From positions 42,279,578 through 42,343,577 of the forward strand of contig NC_084793.1 in assembly GCF_963169125.1 (NCBI RefSeq): a DNA stretch of 64,000 nucleotides, read 5' to 3'. Positions within the stretch are counted from its first letter, which is position 1. Every line of letters begins with the position of its first letter. The notes under the pieces were generated by a model that ran no database searches, was not told the DNA's origin, and worked only from the letters and a program-made list of their open reading frames with translations. The position numbers and the translations under genes were made by a program. Shown in pieces: positions 23,418 to 37,000 of this stretch. The DNA comes from Humulus lupulus. Taxonomy: Eukaryota; Streptophyta; Magnoliopsida; Rosales; Cannabaceae.

Positions 23418-25901
23418 TGTAACGATCCAAAATTACTAATAAGGCTTAAGGGCCTTGATTAGTGTGTCGGGAGGGCATAACTGGATTATGTGTGAATTAA
23501 ATGGTTAAATGCATGATTATGTGATAAGCATGCTTATATGATTATCTAGATATGTGAGATGCATGATTATGTGTATTAGTATGCATGTAGGCCCTGATTA
23601 GATTATAAGGGCATGTTCGTAATTTTGGCCTGTCGAGGGCATAAATGTAATTATTTGTGATTAATTGTTGAGACCACATTATTATGTGGATATATTTGCA
23701 GCTTGTGACTCGAGGCGATCCTAGTGATCGAGTTAGCGAAAAATTCACGGTGGGGATTTATAACCGACTCGGGGGAGCCTGGGGGTATTTATGGGAATTT
23801 GGGAAATATATTGGAGATTATTTGACATTGAGGAAAAAAAATTGGTGATTAGTTAGGTGTCGGGATGTAAGCGGTAATTATTAGGGACACTCAAGGAATT
23901 AGCGAGAATTGGAAGCAATGACCAAAATGCCCTTAGAATGACTTAAAGGTTTGGTTATAATTGGGAGGGCAATATGGTCATTTGATTTAAAAAGGGATAA
24001 GTGATATTCAACCTTTTTAGACTTAGTGGGAAGTGTAAAAGCACGTGGAAGCTGAAAGAAAAGAAAAGAAGAAGGAAAGAAATAAGGAAAAACAGAACAC
24101 ATAAGTTAATCTCTTTCTCTCTCTCGGTTTGGCCATTCTTCACCACTCCTCGAAGATTTTTGAGGTAGTAATTCAGAGGAACTTTAGGTTGGAGCTTGGG
24201 GCTAGGATCTTTGATAAAGCTTGAGGATTTAGCAGGAGTTAGTAATCCAATTAAGGTAAAGTTTAAAGGTTGTTCTTGAGTTTCTGAATTTTGTTGAAAT
24301 AGATTTCTGAACTTGAGTTTTGGATGGAAGATAAGGGAATTAAGCTTGAAGAATTGAGGAGCTTAAGGCTGGAGGGATAATAAGGGCAACCTAAGGTCAA
24401 ATTCCCCATCAAAGGTAAGGAATTTTATGCTTTATCATTTGAGTTGCTGGGTAACTTCTAAGTTTCTGGTTGAGTTCTTGAGTCTTGGGTTCAAATCTTA
24501 TTTTCTTTGTTTGATGGTGCATGTGGCTAATTTTTGTGTTGTTGGGTTATGTGGGATGAGATGTAAGGGATGGTAGGTTCAATTTGGTGTATGGGTGAAG
24601 TTTGGAGGGGTTTTAGGGAGTTTTGGCTCAAGGAAATTCGAAGGAGAAAACCCAGAGTGCTGAAGGTGTTGTAAGTAATGCTAGCCTTAGGGCGCTGTAG
24701 CGCTAGGCTTAGGTCTTTTGGGGGATTTTGGCTCTACTTGTAGCGTTATAGCACCCACTTTGTGGCGCTGTAGCGCTACCCTGCCTTCAGAAGTGGATTT
24801 TTGATGTTTTCTTAGGGTTTTTGCCCGGGGGGCTCATGGTTTGATTCCACCACCCTGTTTGGTGGAATTAGGGCTTCCCGTGGGCTCGGGATTGGTTGCG
24901 AGGTTAGGTTACGAAATTGAAGTTTAGAGATGGTTCTAATTTATGACTGTGACTAGGTGTACGCTAGGGCTCGGACGGGATCGTGCTTGAAGGTCGATTT
25001 CACTAATCAAAGCTATCGGAATCAAAGGTAAGAAACTGCACCCGGTTATGTGAATATGTTGGGACTAAGAGCTCCCTATATTTGTATGATGTCATAGATG
25101 GTATTATGCCATGGGGACACGTGATAAACGGCCTAAGAGTGCCAGAATCAATATTTGCGCACAGGATGCGGCTCGGCCACTGGTAGCTGAGGTTAATCAA
25201 ATAATCACTGAGCTTGGCCTAAGCGAGCCAGAGTCAGTGGGTTGAACACTGGGCTCGGCCTAAGTGAGCCAAAGACAGTGACTTAAACAGAGGGTGCGAC
25301 CTAAGGGTGTCGACCCTAGATATTGTGTGATATGTTTATTGATGTAAATCTAATGATTGTGGCATGCTCATTGTCTGGATGGTTAATTATTGGTTTGTTG
25401 ATTGATATCACTGTTTATGTGAGCTGCATGACTTGTTGTATATCTGGTTGATGATTCGTAAATTGTCTACACTATGTATTATGGTTTTCTTGCTGGGCCT
25501 TGGTCACGGGTGCTACATGGTGCAGGTAAAGGCAAGGGCAAGGTGGACTAGTCCTGAGTTGGAGAGCTTTGAGGCCGAATGTACATAGTCAGCTGATTGG
25601 CCTCCACGACCAAGGAGTGGTACAGGACGGGAGAAGCCTAAATGTCTGTTTTGCCCTTAGAGTGGCCAGTAGTTGTACATATATCCTAGAATTTTGTAAA
25701 CTGTCCTTTAAACTTTATTTCTTTTGGGATCCCATGTATAAAATGTTTATTTAAATGAAATGCGTCTTTTATAACCAAAATCTTTTAACTCTAGTTCAAT
25801 TATGGTTTCAGTAACACGTTTCAAACTAGACGACTTGATTAGCAAGTCTTGCACCTTTATAAACACACAGTGTAACGGTCTTGGCTACCCAGGGCGTTAC
25901 A
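23418..25901 (+). mobile_element. Gypsy solo LTR (2484 bp), TSD ATTTT
   Basis: Starts TGTAACGATCC, ends AGGGCGTTACA, and is flanked by ATTTT at 23413-23417 and 25902-25906. It interrupts the Copia-2 integrase; the protein comparison with Copia-1 resumes on the other side. It is related to the partial LTRs at 37872 and 40438 (shared start TAATAAGGCTTAAGGGCCTT). It holds a CT-rich leader (24110-24130) and the palindromic word GGCGCTGTAGCGCTA at 24691 and 24763. Confidence 0.93.
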
Positions 25902-27607
25902 ATTTTAACTTTCATTTCAAGTTGATTTTCAACTTCCGATTTATACACTTTAAACACATCAAATGCTTCATCTTTATTTTTAAGCAAATATACATATGTG
26001 AACCTAGATCAATCATCAATGAAAGTAATAAAATATCTACTTCCTCCTCTATTCAACATTCTATTAAGTTCACATAAATCACTATGTATCAAATCTAACA
26101 ACTTAGAGTTTCTTTCAACACTAGGAAAATGTTTCTTTACCATTTTAGATTTAACACATAATTCACATTTTTCATGCTCAAAATTATTACAATCAATTAA
26201 TCCACATTTGATAACCCTTTTAATTGTGTTAAATCCTATATGTGCAAGTCTAACATGCCACAAAGTAATAGAATTTGAGTCGAGCATATAACAACAAGAA
26301 GAAGAAACTTTATTGTTCACATTGTCAATAGAAGTACAAAGCTTGAACATGCCATCACAAGCATATCCCTTTCCCACAAACACATTGTCTTTAGATAAAA
26401 TAAGCTTGATGGAATCTATCACAACCTTGATTCCTGGTTTTCCAAGTAAATTTCCACTCACAAGGTTTCTACTCATTTCCAGTACATACAAAAAATTGAT
26501 GAGTAGAACCTTCTTGCTGGATGTGAAGTACAAGTCAATGGTTCCCTTTCCTTTAACCTTGGACCTTTTCTCATTGCCCATTTGGATTTCATGCCCTTCC
26601 TTTGAAAATTCAAAGGTCTTGAATAAAGTTCTATCATAGGTAACATGAATGGTGGCACAAGTATCATACCACCACCCACTCACCTTTCCATGAATGGCAT
26701 TAACCTCACTTAGTGTTGCCATCAGCTCATCTTGGGCTGAGTTGACTTTTGCCTCATTGTTATGACTCCTCTTGAACCTACAATCTCTAGCAAAGTGGTC
26801 ATTCTTGCCACACATAAAGCAATGTCCCTTGGAACTTTTGAATTGTTCCTCATTCTTCTTGGGCCCCAAGAGATTTTGACCCTTGCCCTTGTTCTTGCCA
26901 TTACCTTTCCCTTTGTTAGGAAGATTTGCCACAACATTGGCCTTAGAAGTCTCTCCATTAGACTTCTCTTCATTCAGGTCTCTAGAGCGAGATTCATTCT
27001 CAATTCTCAAGGGTTTGAGAATTTCCTCCAAATAAATCTCTTCATTTCTATGGAGAATCTTTTTCCTATAGCCTCTCCATGAAGGAGGTAACTTGGCTAT
27101 AATGGCACCCACAAGAAATTGTTATGGCAATACAATTTTAAGAGTAGACAATTTATTCACAATAATTTGCAGCTCATGAATTTGAGGGAGAAGAGGTTTA
27201 TCATCATAAAATTTAAATTTCATATATTGAACAATACATAATTTCTTAGTACCTTCCTCTTCTGCTTTGTACTTCTTTTCCAAGGTCTCCCAAAATTTCT
27301 TGGTGGTCTTGGTGTTGGTGTATAGATCGTATAGCCTATTCGAGAGGGCATTGAGGACATGACCCCTACAAATCAACTCATATTCTTCGCACTTCTTCCT
27401 TTCCTTGACAACTTCTTGTGTATCATCTTCCTTGGGCTCTTCCAAGACCTTTAGGTCTTTATACAAGACATAGAAAACTTTCAAAGTAGTGAGCAAGAAT
27501 CTAATCTGGTCTTGCGAACGAACAAAGTTAGTTTCATCAAATCTATCTAATCTAACAAAGTCATGAGTTATGAATTTCAATGCTGAAAGAGAGTTAGACT
27601 CTTCCAC
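25902..27607 (-). pseudogene. Copia-2 gag, protease and integrase N-terminal part, broken
   Basis: Gag begins at 27607 with GTG where Copia-1 has ATG, so the start codon appears lost. A stop at 27122-27124 splits gag, and the same frame resumes at 27112. The knuckle CFMCGKNDHFARDC, the protease site WWYDTCAT and integrase H-x4-H/C-x2-C (WHVRLAHIG, CELCVKSK) are present. A stop at 26009-26011 follows FIDD, and the frame continues to the solo LTR insertion at 25901. No frameshift was noted in this half. Confidence 0.9.
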
Positions 27608-27639
27608 GATATGCTATCTCAGATAATAGAGTATTAGAA

Positions 27640-28483
27640 TGTTGGGGGATAGTGAGATAACACCATCACAAGAAATAGAATCTACACGAAATTTGGATTG
27701 ACAGAGACTTAAAAAAGATTGAGAAAGAACATGCAAACCCAAGTAGAACAATGGTGTTCTTCAACTTTGATGAAGCTTTAAACCCTAGGCAAGATCACCA
27801 CTTTGAACCAATCCTTGAGCAAACCAAACACACACCAAGGCTTATAAACGTTGCAAAACGCTCTCCTAATACTCTATTTCTCAGCCGCCATTGATGCTTG
27901 AGGTTTTCTCTTTAGGCAATGAGGATTGAGATTGAACAAGCCTTCAACTCTCGAAGTCAAGCACTCTCTTGGAGAGTTCTTGGAGAAAATTTAGAGATTC
28001 TTGGAGCTAGAGAGAGAAAGAGGGTAGAGAGAGATTGGAGAGAGTGATAAAGTCTTCCAAATCATTGTTTTTGACCATTATATAAAGTAGGCATCGTCAT
28101 TATGTCTAACCAATCGAATTAGACTTGAAAACACGTCATTTAAAGCATTTACGATATTTCACGTAATACAACAGGTGATGCATCTGTTGTTAGGGCTTCT
28201 GGAAACCCTAGCTTTTAGGCAATGTCTCGCCTCTTGGGTGGCGATGTATCACCACCCTCTCTGACTTTGGACACTTCCAAAGGTCCCAAAATTGCTTTAA
28301 ATGCCACCAAAATTTTTGGGAACCTTTAGATACTCTCATGTATCTACTTTGGACCCAAATTTGCATTTTATAAGTGCCTACAATTTAAACTCAAATTCAC
28401 ATCTTCATTATGTGAATTATACTAAGTGTTTATACCTTGCTTATATTTTAATACTTATCATTTGTATTTAACCAATCATAACA
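27640..28483 (-). repeat. Copia-2 5' LTR (844 bp)
   Basis: TGTTGGGGG to ATAACA, uninterrupted. A minus-strand TATA-like TTTATATAATG lies near 28085. Compared with the left LTR it lacks part of the palindrome-rich segment (about 28165-28260) and has scattered substitutions. No tRNA-complementary primer site was clear next to it (27608-27639). Confidence 0.88.
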
Positions 28484-28767
28484 AAACCTAAATGGTCTTA
28501 CACCTTAAGGTGAAAATCACTTTAATAATTTCATAGGGGTGAAATTTGAGTTTTTGTTGTAAGCATTTAAAAATTAACTTTTTGGGTCTAAAGTGGTCAT
28601 ACAATGAAGTATTAAAGTATCGTAAAAGGTGGGAGCATTTGGAGTTGATTTGCCATGAAAACGACTTAGTTGGACAGGCCTAGAGGCGATATGTTGCCTC
28701 CAAAAGGTGATATGTCGTCTGGAGGCCACACCGAAGAATTTAGGCTCTACAATAGGTGATGCATTGC

Positions 28768-30689
28768 TGTAATGACCCACTACTCTAGACTTTTGGACCA
28801 TTAACGAAACTATACATACCATAACTTAATTGGAAAATACATTTGCGAAAATACCATAACTTTATTGGAAACTTGTAGAAATAAGAGTTACTTTCATAAA
28901 ATAAGTAGGATATGGGATCCCATTGTCTTTAAAAACAAAACATAACATGATTTATAATAAAAAGAGATTACATAATAAGTGCGGAAAATACATATAAAAC
29001 CATAAAACAAGACTACATCCTCGAATATCGAACTCTCGACTCCTTGAATCCATTCACCACCGATACACATTCTCCCAAGCATCCACGAATCTTACCGCCA
29101 CTAAAGCTACTTTCCTGCATATATAAACAAAAAGGAATGAGCCTAATGCCCAGCAATGAAAATCTAACACGTAGTTCATATACATAAATTTCATAAGAAA
29201 CATAAAGACATAACATAACACTTTATCATACACATACTATAATGACCATTATTACTTGGGGTCCCATAGACTAAACAAGTCATATGCCCATGAGATTAGT
29301 GGGGTCCTACTAGCTAAGTAGGTCATATGCCCATAATCTATTTGGGGTCTTGTTAGTCAAATGGGTCATATGCCCAAGCCTACAAACATACATATTTCAT
29401 AACATATTTTATAACATATTTCATAGCATAAAACATAAGATAACATAAGCACAAAACATATAGATTCTATCCTATTTTCCTTACCAAAGTTACCGGGATG
29501 TGAGAACAGAGTTGGGACTTTTGGAACACTCCTAAAACCATATATAACAGGGTGAGTAGATTTGAAGAAAAAGAAATGAAAGGAATGGAAGGACTAAACC
29601 ATTGAGAAACATACTTACCAAAACCTTTTTACTCAAGAGCTTAGATTTCCTAACCAAAATAAAAATTAAGGTTAGAGGCTGAGTAGAAGACTATGAGAAC
29701 TTAAAAGAACAAGTACAGAAATGAACTAGAGTTTTGGGTTACCTTGAAGACTTGTAAGACCAATCTACACCTCAAACCGAAATACTATAAAACCTTACTT
29801 CCCAAAGTGTTTGATAAGCTTATGATGATCAAGCTTATGATTCCCCAACCCAGGTGTTTACACTCTCACACTCACTTAGCACTTGCAGCCTCTGAACTTA
29901 GAGCAAAAGATGAATAATGGCTGGGTACTAGGTCCTATTTATAGAGTTTAGGAATGAAAGGATCTTAATTTCACTTGAATAAAAATAATAGCTTTTTAGG
30001 TGAAAATAATTTGAATTGCTGTTCAGCAGAGGCTGAAGACTCGTTCAAAAAGGTGCTGGACTTATCAAGAGGTTGAATGGCTGAATGGAAAACGATTTCA
30101 AAATGTTTCAAAATATACTGAAGGAGGCGATATATCACCCCTGTAGGCGATATATAGCCTGGGCCAGTATGCCCGAGGCTGTCGTGCATCGTCTCGTGTT
30201 TTCCGTATCTACGTGCTGCGATATATCGCCCCCTATAGCTGCGATATATCGGCACACGCTGATTAATTAAACACAAAATTACACATTTTTAGCTAAGTTT
30301 GAATGGAGTAAACAACCTTGACTAAACCCTCAACGTATTCAAAGCTGCTGACTGACCTTATAGCATTCAAACTTTTACCCTTATTAAATTTAATCCTCAA
30401 AATACTTAATCCTTAATCATCCATACATAACATGTGCTTAAAATCCTATTGGTCCTTATCTAAACCTTATAGTATAATAAATATTATCCTTAATATCAGT
30501 CATATAATCAAACCTTAGGTTAACATTAATATTCTTAAACTATAGGTTAAACTTAGAAAATCTACAAGTACTACTATGAGTGTCCAAATAATTCCCGGTC
30601 TGAACCAAAAATCCACAGTTACAAAGATAATTCTATAAATACTATAATACTACTATCTAACTAGCTAAGTAAAGTTCTTGGACTCTACA
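28768..30689 (-). mobile_element. Gypsy solo LTR (1922 bp), TSD ATTGC
   Basis: Reverse-complement relative of the LTR at 42468-44460: both have the TGTAGAGTCCAAGAACTTTA start and GGGTCATTACA end. It is flanked by ATTGC at 28763-28767 and 30690-30694. It contains a minus-strand TATA (CTATAAATAG, about 29935-29944), about three 50-60-bp tandem units around CATATGCCCA (29240-29380), and four copies of GCGATATATCGC or variants (30124-30251). Confidence 0.94.
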
Positions 30690-31158
30690 ATTGCCTATTG
30701 AAGGGTGATGCATCACCTGTAGGGCGACACCTCAGCTGCTGAGTAGCGACATGTCCCACTTACTTACTTGTCAAATACATTTTTTTCTCCAAATGTTGTG
30801 ATTTAAAAGTTCTAATTTTATTGGTTAGATTGAATGGTGGTGCATACACTATAAAAGGGGTCATTTAGAGTTATGAAGCTTTGATCACACTTCTCAACTC
30901 TCTCTAGCTCTCCATGAACACAAATAAAATAATTAAGAATTATTTGACTTGTGTGATTTTCAAAGCTTGTTCAATCTCACTTCTCATTCAACTTTTATAA
31001 AGGCTTCAAATAACTCTGAAAAGACTTAAAATAAATTTTTTGGATAATGATTATCATCGTGTACAAGATTTTGGGTTCATCTCCTCGGTTTGTGAGTTCA
31101 TCACGTTTTGTTTTGTTTCTCAATTTCCCATCTTCTTTCGGCGATTACCTTTTGATAG

Positions 31159-31343
31159 CAAGTGTTGCTATTTGACACCTTAAGGTGCCCAACACCACAT
31201 GAGGTGGCACCCTATGATTGGTTAGCGATACCTCATAATACTTATTAAATTCAAATAAGCGGGACCCGATATTAGATTACACTAATAGCGATATGCCACC
31301 TACTTGTGGTGTTGGACACGAGAGATGCCCCTTAGCAATTCTC
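31159..31343. mobile_element. Small hAT-like MITE (185 bp), TSD TTTGATAG
   Basis: Inverted arms pair TTGCTA..GTGYCCAACACCACA.GAGGTGGCA with the far end. The 8-bp duplication TTTGATAG lies at 31151-31158 and 31344-31351. An 8-bp duplication fits hAT elements; the termini (CAAGTG / GAGAAT) match poorly, so the superfamily is tentative. Confidence 0.7.
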
Positions 31344-31418
31344 TTTGATAGCTTAGTTGTATTTTATGTTTTGAGTTGTAATATCTTGATAGTGTAGTTT
31401 CACTTTCCCAACAAGACT

Positions 31419-32846
31419 AAGGTGGTTAGACTCATGCTTAAATCACATCATGAAGGTCTTAACGGTAAAGGACCACCCCAATACAATCCCTTCATGCATG
31501 AGGTATATTGTAATTGACCCATAGGTCTATGCCTACTCTATTGTAGGATAATTGAGGTTCATCATTATTTGGTTGAATTGTTGACCTTAGGACTAGCACC
31601 TAGGTAATGACAATTAAAGCCATCTAATTCTCCTAAAATTCGAAGGAAGTGCTGACAGCCTAACAATTTCCCATTTCTCCACTATTGGGAACAAGCGCCA
31701 CCCTAACTTGGGTACTATACACCTATGCTCGACTTGATCAACAACCTAGATTTTACCTCTAAGTTCAAAGAGTGATTAAACAAACAAAAGAGCTTCATTA
31801 CTTTGCCTATATAAATATTTATTCCTAGCTAAAACTTGATATCAAACCCTCTCCCTCTCCCTCTCTCTACATTCATTAACTTCTTATCTCTACATATGCT
31901 CCCAACATTTACTATACATTTATTACACTTAAGACTCCAACTAGCTTCATCATTGGAGACCATTAAGTTAAAAGATAGGCATAACTTAGCGTGACTTCGA
32001 GCTTGAACCTATCCCAAGGCCAGAGTTATAGACTCAAGCTCAATGACAACTGGTTCCAAGATTTGACCACGTACATAAAAAATAAGAAAAATTATTGAAT
32101 AATGATTTTTTAGTGTTATATTATGTTTGGATAGAAAAAATTTATTATACGAGTGCAATATTAAGTTTAGATGGAAAAAGCCTTCAAATGGCTTTTGCTG
32201 CTCGCACTCCTCAGTAGCATGACTCGTCATTGCATTTAGTCACTTATAATGAATTAGTAAAATTTTGTATTTCCACAGCAAAGCCAAGTCTTTATTGTGA
32301 TATTTTTCAACATTTATTTTACATCATCTTTGTTTTTATAAATTCTTTACCAATTATCAAATTAAGTCGAGATTTATATCATCTTGGTTGGATCTGGTCG
32401 AGATATTTGAGACATGCTTATGATACTCTATTAGATTCAGTCAAACTATATATCATCTCAATTTGACCTATTCGAGATGTGCATTTCAACTTCTTCATAT
32501 GTTTCATTTTGCAAAAGTAATATTTCAAATTCAAAAATCATAAAATTGGTAACAATATGGATATCATGATAATTTTAGGGAAAAACTTCAGTATGTCTTT
32601 TTTTTTTTTTGGCACATGGATAAATTGTAACTCTATTTTTTTTATATGACTGTATAATTGTTGTTATAGGGGACATCTAACAAATTTTTCTAAAGATAAT
32701 TTAGGGTGCCGAAATCAAGATTCAAACAACTTAATAGATGCATATTTGTTTTGGTTTTTATATGCATGTGCAACACACTGTTTGAATCCTGATTTCGACA
32801 CCTTAAATTATCCAGATTTTTCAAAAAATTTATAAGAGGTCTCTTA
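31419..32846. other. Unassigned sequence
   Basis: No gene or family recognised. Weak inverted similarity (GGTGCCGAAATCAAGATTC at about 32706 and its complement at about 32790) suggests another small foldback element near 32580-32845. Confidence 0.45.
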
Positions 32847-33615
32847 GAGCACTCCCAATGGAAGAGGTAAAATTTCTAATTCTTTATAATATAGAGACAA
32901 ATTTGTTAAATAGTCTTCCAATGGGTGATGTAAAGTTATATTTTTTTTTATCTAAATGAATAGTATTTCTTTATATGTAGTGAAACACTATTCATCAAGC
33001 TATAAATATTTTATTTTATTTTTTTATAAATTTTTGTATATATATATGAGTGTGATACTATTATATTTAATTATTTTATTTCGTAAAATGAATAAAATAT
33101 TTTTAAAAAATATAATATTTAAATAATGTAGTGAAAAAATAGAGAAGTTGATATATAGTATAATGTAAAAGTTTGAGGTAAATTATATAAAAAAAATGTT
33201 TTGGTGATGTATTTTGTAATACATTTTCTCTATAATATTTAGCTAAAACTCACAAAAACACATTCCATCAGCTCCTTTATACATATATTTATAATAGTTA
33301 TGCACAAACTCCAATTAATCCATATCTACATTTACATATCTTTTATATAATATTTTAATATTATTATTTTTCTTTATAAGCTTTCTCTCTCCCATTTAGT
33401 ATATATATATTTATTATTTCTTTTTTCTTTTTCAATTATTTTATTTTACTTTAATTAATAAAATATGTTTAAAGATATAATATTTAAATGATGTAAAGAA
33501 ATATATAGAGAATCTGATGTATGGTATAATGTAAAACTTAGAGGTAAAATAGAAAAAATGTGTATTTTTTGGAGGTATTTTAAAGGATGGAGTAGAGCAT
33601 CCATTGGGAGTGCTC
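32847..33615. mobile_element. Tourist-like MITE copy A (769 bp), TSD TTA
   Basis: Perfect 15-bp inverted repeat GAGCACTCCCAATGG at both ends, with TTA at 32844-32846 and 33616-33618. The 3-bp TWA duplication and the size fit PIF/Harbinger-derived Tourist MITEs. No ORF. It is the reference copy for the split copy B (33982-52345). Confidence 0.9.
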
Positions 33616-34091
33616 TTATAGCTACAATGTATATATTCATATAAAAAAATTGTAATTACAACTTATCCATATGTCAAAAACATAAATATTTTTATTACTA
33701 TTTTTATTAAATATTTATATGAAAATCTTGTTTATTATCAAACAAAAATGAAAAAAAAAATAACAAACTTAAGAATGAATAAAGATTTATTGGGGGAAGT
33801 AAGCAATCAAAATACGACAATTTCATCCAAATAAGTTGTTGTTGAAGAATGATCATTGAAAGACTTTGGAGATGAAATTTTAGATGATGAGAACCTATCC
33901 CAATAAAATCTACTAAACTTAAAATATTAAAAACAAAATATCCTAAATTCATCACTACTCCATCCATTCCATTCTATCTAAGAGCACTCTCAATGGGTGC
34001 TCTACTCCATCTTTTAAAATACTTCCCCAAAACACACATTTTTTTATTTTACCTCTAAGTTTGACATTATATCATACATCAGCTTCTCTAT

Positions 34092-37000
34092 CACTACAAG
34101 AAAATGAGGTCTTTACCTACCAATTGTAAGTGTAGGTAAAACTAGCCTAATGGTGGGTAATATGGTTTACCTACCAATATTGAATTGGTAGAGATTGGTA
34201 GGTAAATGTTAGTCGGGAAAGAGTCTTTACCTACACTTATTAATACTGGTAGGTAAGAGAATCAGTAGACCCCACTAAGTTATAAATCAATTGATGAGTC
34301 AACAGATGATGTGTTTGATGATGTGGCATCCTACATGTCTGCTGACATGGTTTCCATAGTTTATGTGTCTGATGATGTGGCATACATCAATACTGCCACT
34401 TGGCATCTTGTGGTTGCTCCATGTGTCAAACAATAATTTGTCCACGTGCTACAAGAGAATTCGAATGATTGTGTTACTTATCCCCTTTTTATCGGTTATG
34501 TGGCACTAAATGATTGGTCCACGTGACATGTTGTAGTATACTTATTTTTACCTACACATATTTATTTGTGAGTAAATATACTATTTCTATGTAGGTAATT
34601 TTAATTATATATATATAAATTTTATTTAATATAAATAATAAATGAAAGTAATTAATTTGAAAAATATTTAACATTATTAATCAAATAAATTATTTAACTT
34701 TAATAAAAAAATTAAGCAAACATATATTATATACAATATTCATTGCTTATTAAGAAGCACATTTCATAAAAAAAACATCTATACATTATTTTTAGGTCAT
34801 TGCAAACTCAATAATGTCATTTTTCTTGACATTCTTCCTATTCTACACTCTGGGATCATTGCATGAGAGCCTCCTTTTCTCTAACTGAACTTATTGTGAA
34901 CGTCGAAGATGACTTTGGGAGGTGGACACCGACAATGGCCGGAGGTGGGGTTTGAATTGGCGCCAATGAGAAGGACTTTATAATTAATTTCAGCAGAATA
35001 AATATCCCCAATTTAATCATCATAAGGATTTCAGAAAATATATAACTTATTATTATGGGCATTTACGACACTTGAGATACCAACATATATTAAAAATAAA
35101 AATAATATATGAGCACATCAAGTGTCATAATCACCAACATAAAATAAGTATATTTATTCTTGAACATCATAGGCCAAAATAATTCAAAGTAACAATGACA
35201 CATACCACAACAGATTGCCTAAAAATAAATCAGAATACAAAAATATGGTGATATGAAACACTGAAGAACTAAACACAACAAACCAGAGCAACAAAAAATG
35301 ATCGATACATATTATAAAAAATTACCTCAAACAGAGCATAAAAAAAATTGCCTCAGAACAATCAATCATCATAAACCCTTCAGATTATTAGGGATTTAAT
35401 CAACATAAATCATAAAAGTTACATCAAAGCCACCAAGCCAACAATCCAAAATTCATAAAGCCACAAATTTGAAATTAACTCTTAAAGCCACCACAAGTAA
35501 ATTTAATCGCACAATAAAATCAAAGAAAATATCAAAAACATACTAAACAAACAAGATCATGAACTAAGACAAAACCAGTCTATGACCTTAGACAAAAACA
35601 AAATAGGAAAATACAACTCAAAGCCTTAGAACAGATGACAAGCAGCTTTGGATTGAGTAGTGGCGATGGCTGAATAGGCAGATTGGCTCAATAAATGGAG
35701 AGAGCTAGAGGCCAAGGGTGTTACAAAATTTAATTAATAAAATATCCTCAAATTTAATCATCATAAGGATTTTAGAAAAAAGAAAGTAATATGAATTTTT
35801 ATGGGCATTTACAACACTTGGTTAGCAACATATATTAAAAACACACGAGCACACCAAGTCTCATAATCACCAACATAAACTAATCATACTTATTATTCAA
35901 ATATCATTGGCAAAATATCTAAAAAAACACAGAAATCTTCAAAATAGATCATAAACCATACTCCAAAGCGATTAAAAATAGACCAGACACACAAATATCT
36001 TACACTTATCCTCATAATACCAACCAACAAGCTAAAAATCAGATTCAAAACATGTTTATATACACATTGTTTACTATTAGAAAGACTTTTCAAATAGATG
36101 CAAACAAAGATATTTCACAACAACATAATAACAAGATTTTTAAAATATATCATAAATAATACTGAAACAAATTGACAAGTCATATTCAAACTTGTATAAA
36201 TCTCACAATAATTAAACTCAAAATTCCAACTAACAAACTTTAAATGGAACAAAGAAGATAAACACAGAATAGTAAGAAACTATATGAGATCGATCTAAGA
36301 TAACTAAAACAAAATTAAACCAAATTCGAGGCTTTTCTTAATATCAATATGAAACATAATACCAATTCTTAGTTTGTTTGCATAAACTTTAAGCTTCTGT
36401 TTCAGTGTGACTAACTTCCAACTCAGAAAAACTACTAATAGGCAATAAGTACACTTATTCTTGAACATCATAGGCAAAAAAAAAAAAAAATTAAAGTAAC
36501 AATGAAATAAATTGTAAAACACACTCCAATTGGATTAAAAAACAGATTGAAAATTTCATTTATATTTTAGAAAAACACTTGAGATTAATGCAAAACTTTG
36601 GAAACATAGCAGCAAATAAATAAATAGAATCAGTGCTTAAAAGGCAAAGTCTGAATGAACAGATCATGCTTGAATGCACATAGAACAAACCATACAAATA
36701 AATAGCAAGCTGAAAAGCAAGTTGTAAACAAAACTAGACCATACAAGCAAACAGAGAAAAATACACAAAATTCTTAACACACTTAAAGACTAAACACACA
36801 TTGCAAATACTAAACACCTAAACCATATTAAATCTAAGTCATATACTAATACACATTGCAAATAACAATCAAAGGGCCTCAGAACAATGCACCATCATTA
36901 ATCCTTCAAAACATTGGGGATTTAATCAAAATGAATCATAACAATATACCTAAAAGGAAACCAACCGACAATATGAAACTCAAAGCCACCAAACCACCAA

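Larger units (their letters stand above)
17879..28483 (-). mobile_element. Copia-2: Ty1/copia element carrying two solo LTRs
   Basis: Both LTRs are present (17879-20617 and 27640-28483), with gag-pol on the minus strand between them. Termini are TG...CA. Flanks AAACA (17874-17878) and AAACC (28484-28488) differ at one base. Two later insertions sit inside: a solo LTR in the 3' LTR (18019-19878) and another in the integrase region (23418-25901). Without them the element is about 6.3 kb, a normal copia size. Confidence 0.9.
17853..31413 (+). repeat. Old copia-type solo LTR split by later insertions
   Basis: Pieces at 17853-17878, 28489-28767, 30695-31158 and 31352-31413 join, without the insertions, into one LTR of the Copia-2 kind but in opposite orientation. 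It starts TTTTCTGATTGG (aligned to TGTTATGATTGG) and ends TTTCCCAACA. Flanks AGACC (17848-17852) and AGACT (31414-31418) agree at 4 of 5 bases, as expected for an old target duplication. Between the pieces lie Copia-2, the gypsy solo LTR and the hAT-like MITE. Confidence 0.65.

Noticed and set aside
24112..25200. Possible gene with CT-rich leader and splice-like GTAAGG sites
   Set aside because: All within a solo LTR bounded by a perfect ATTTT duplication; it is LTR promoter and leader sequence.
29240..29380. Spaced repeats that recall a CRISPR array
   Set aside because: Three diverged 50-60-bp units inside a plant LTR, also present in the sister LTR (43855-43975); no spacer structure.
30085..30276. 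Open frames on both strands around 30000-30276
   Set aside because: Entirely inside the solo LTR and overlapping its palindromic words.
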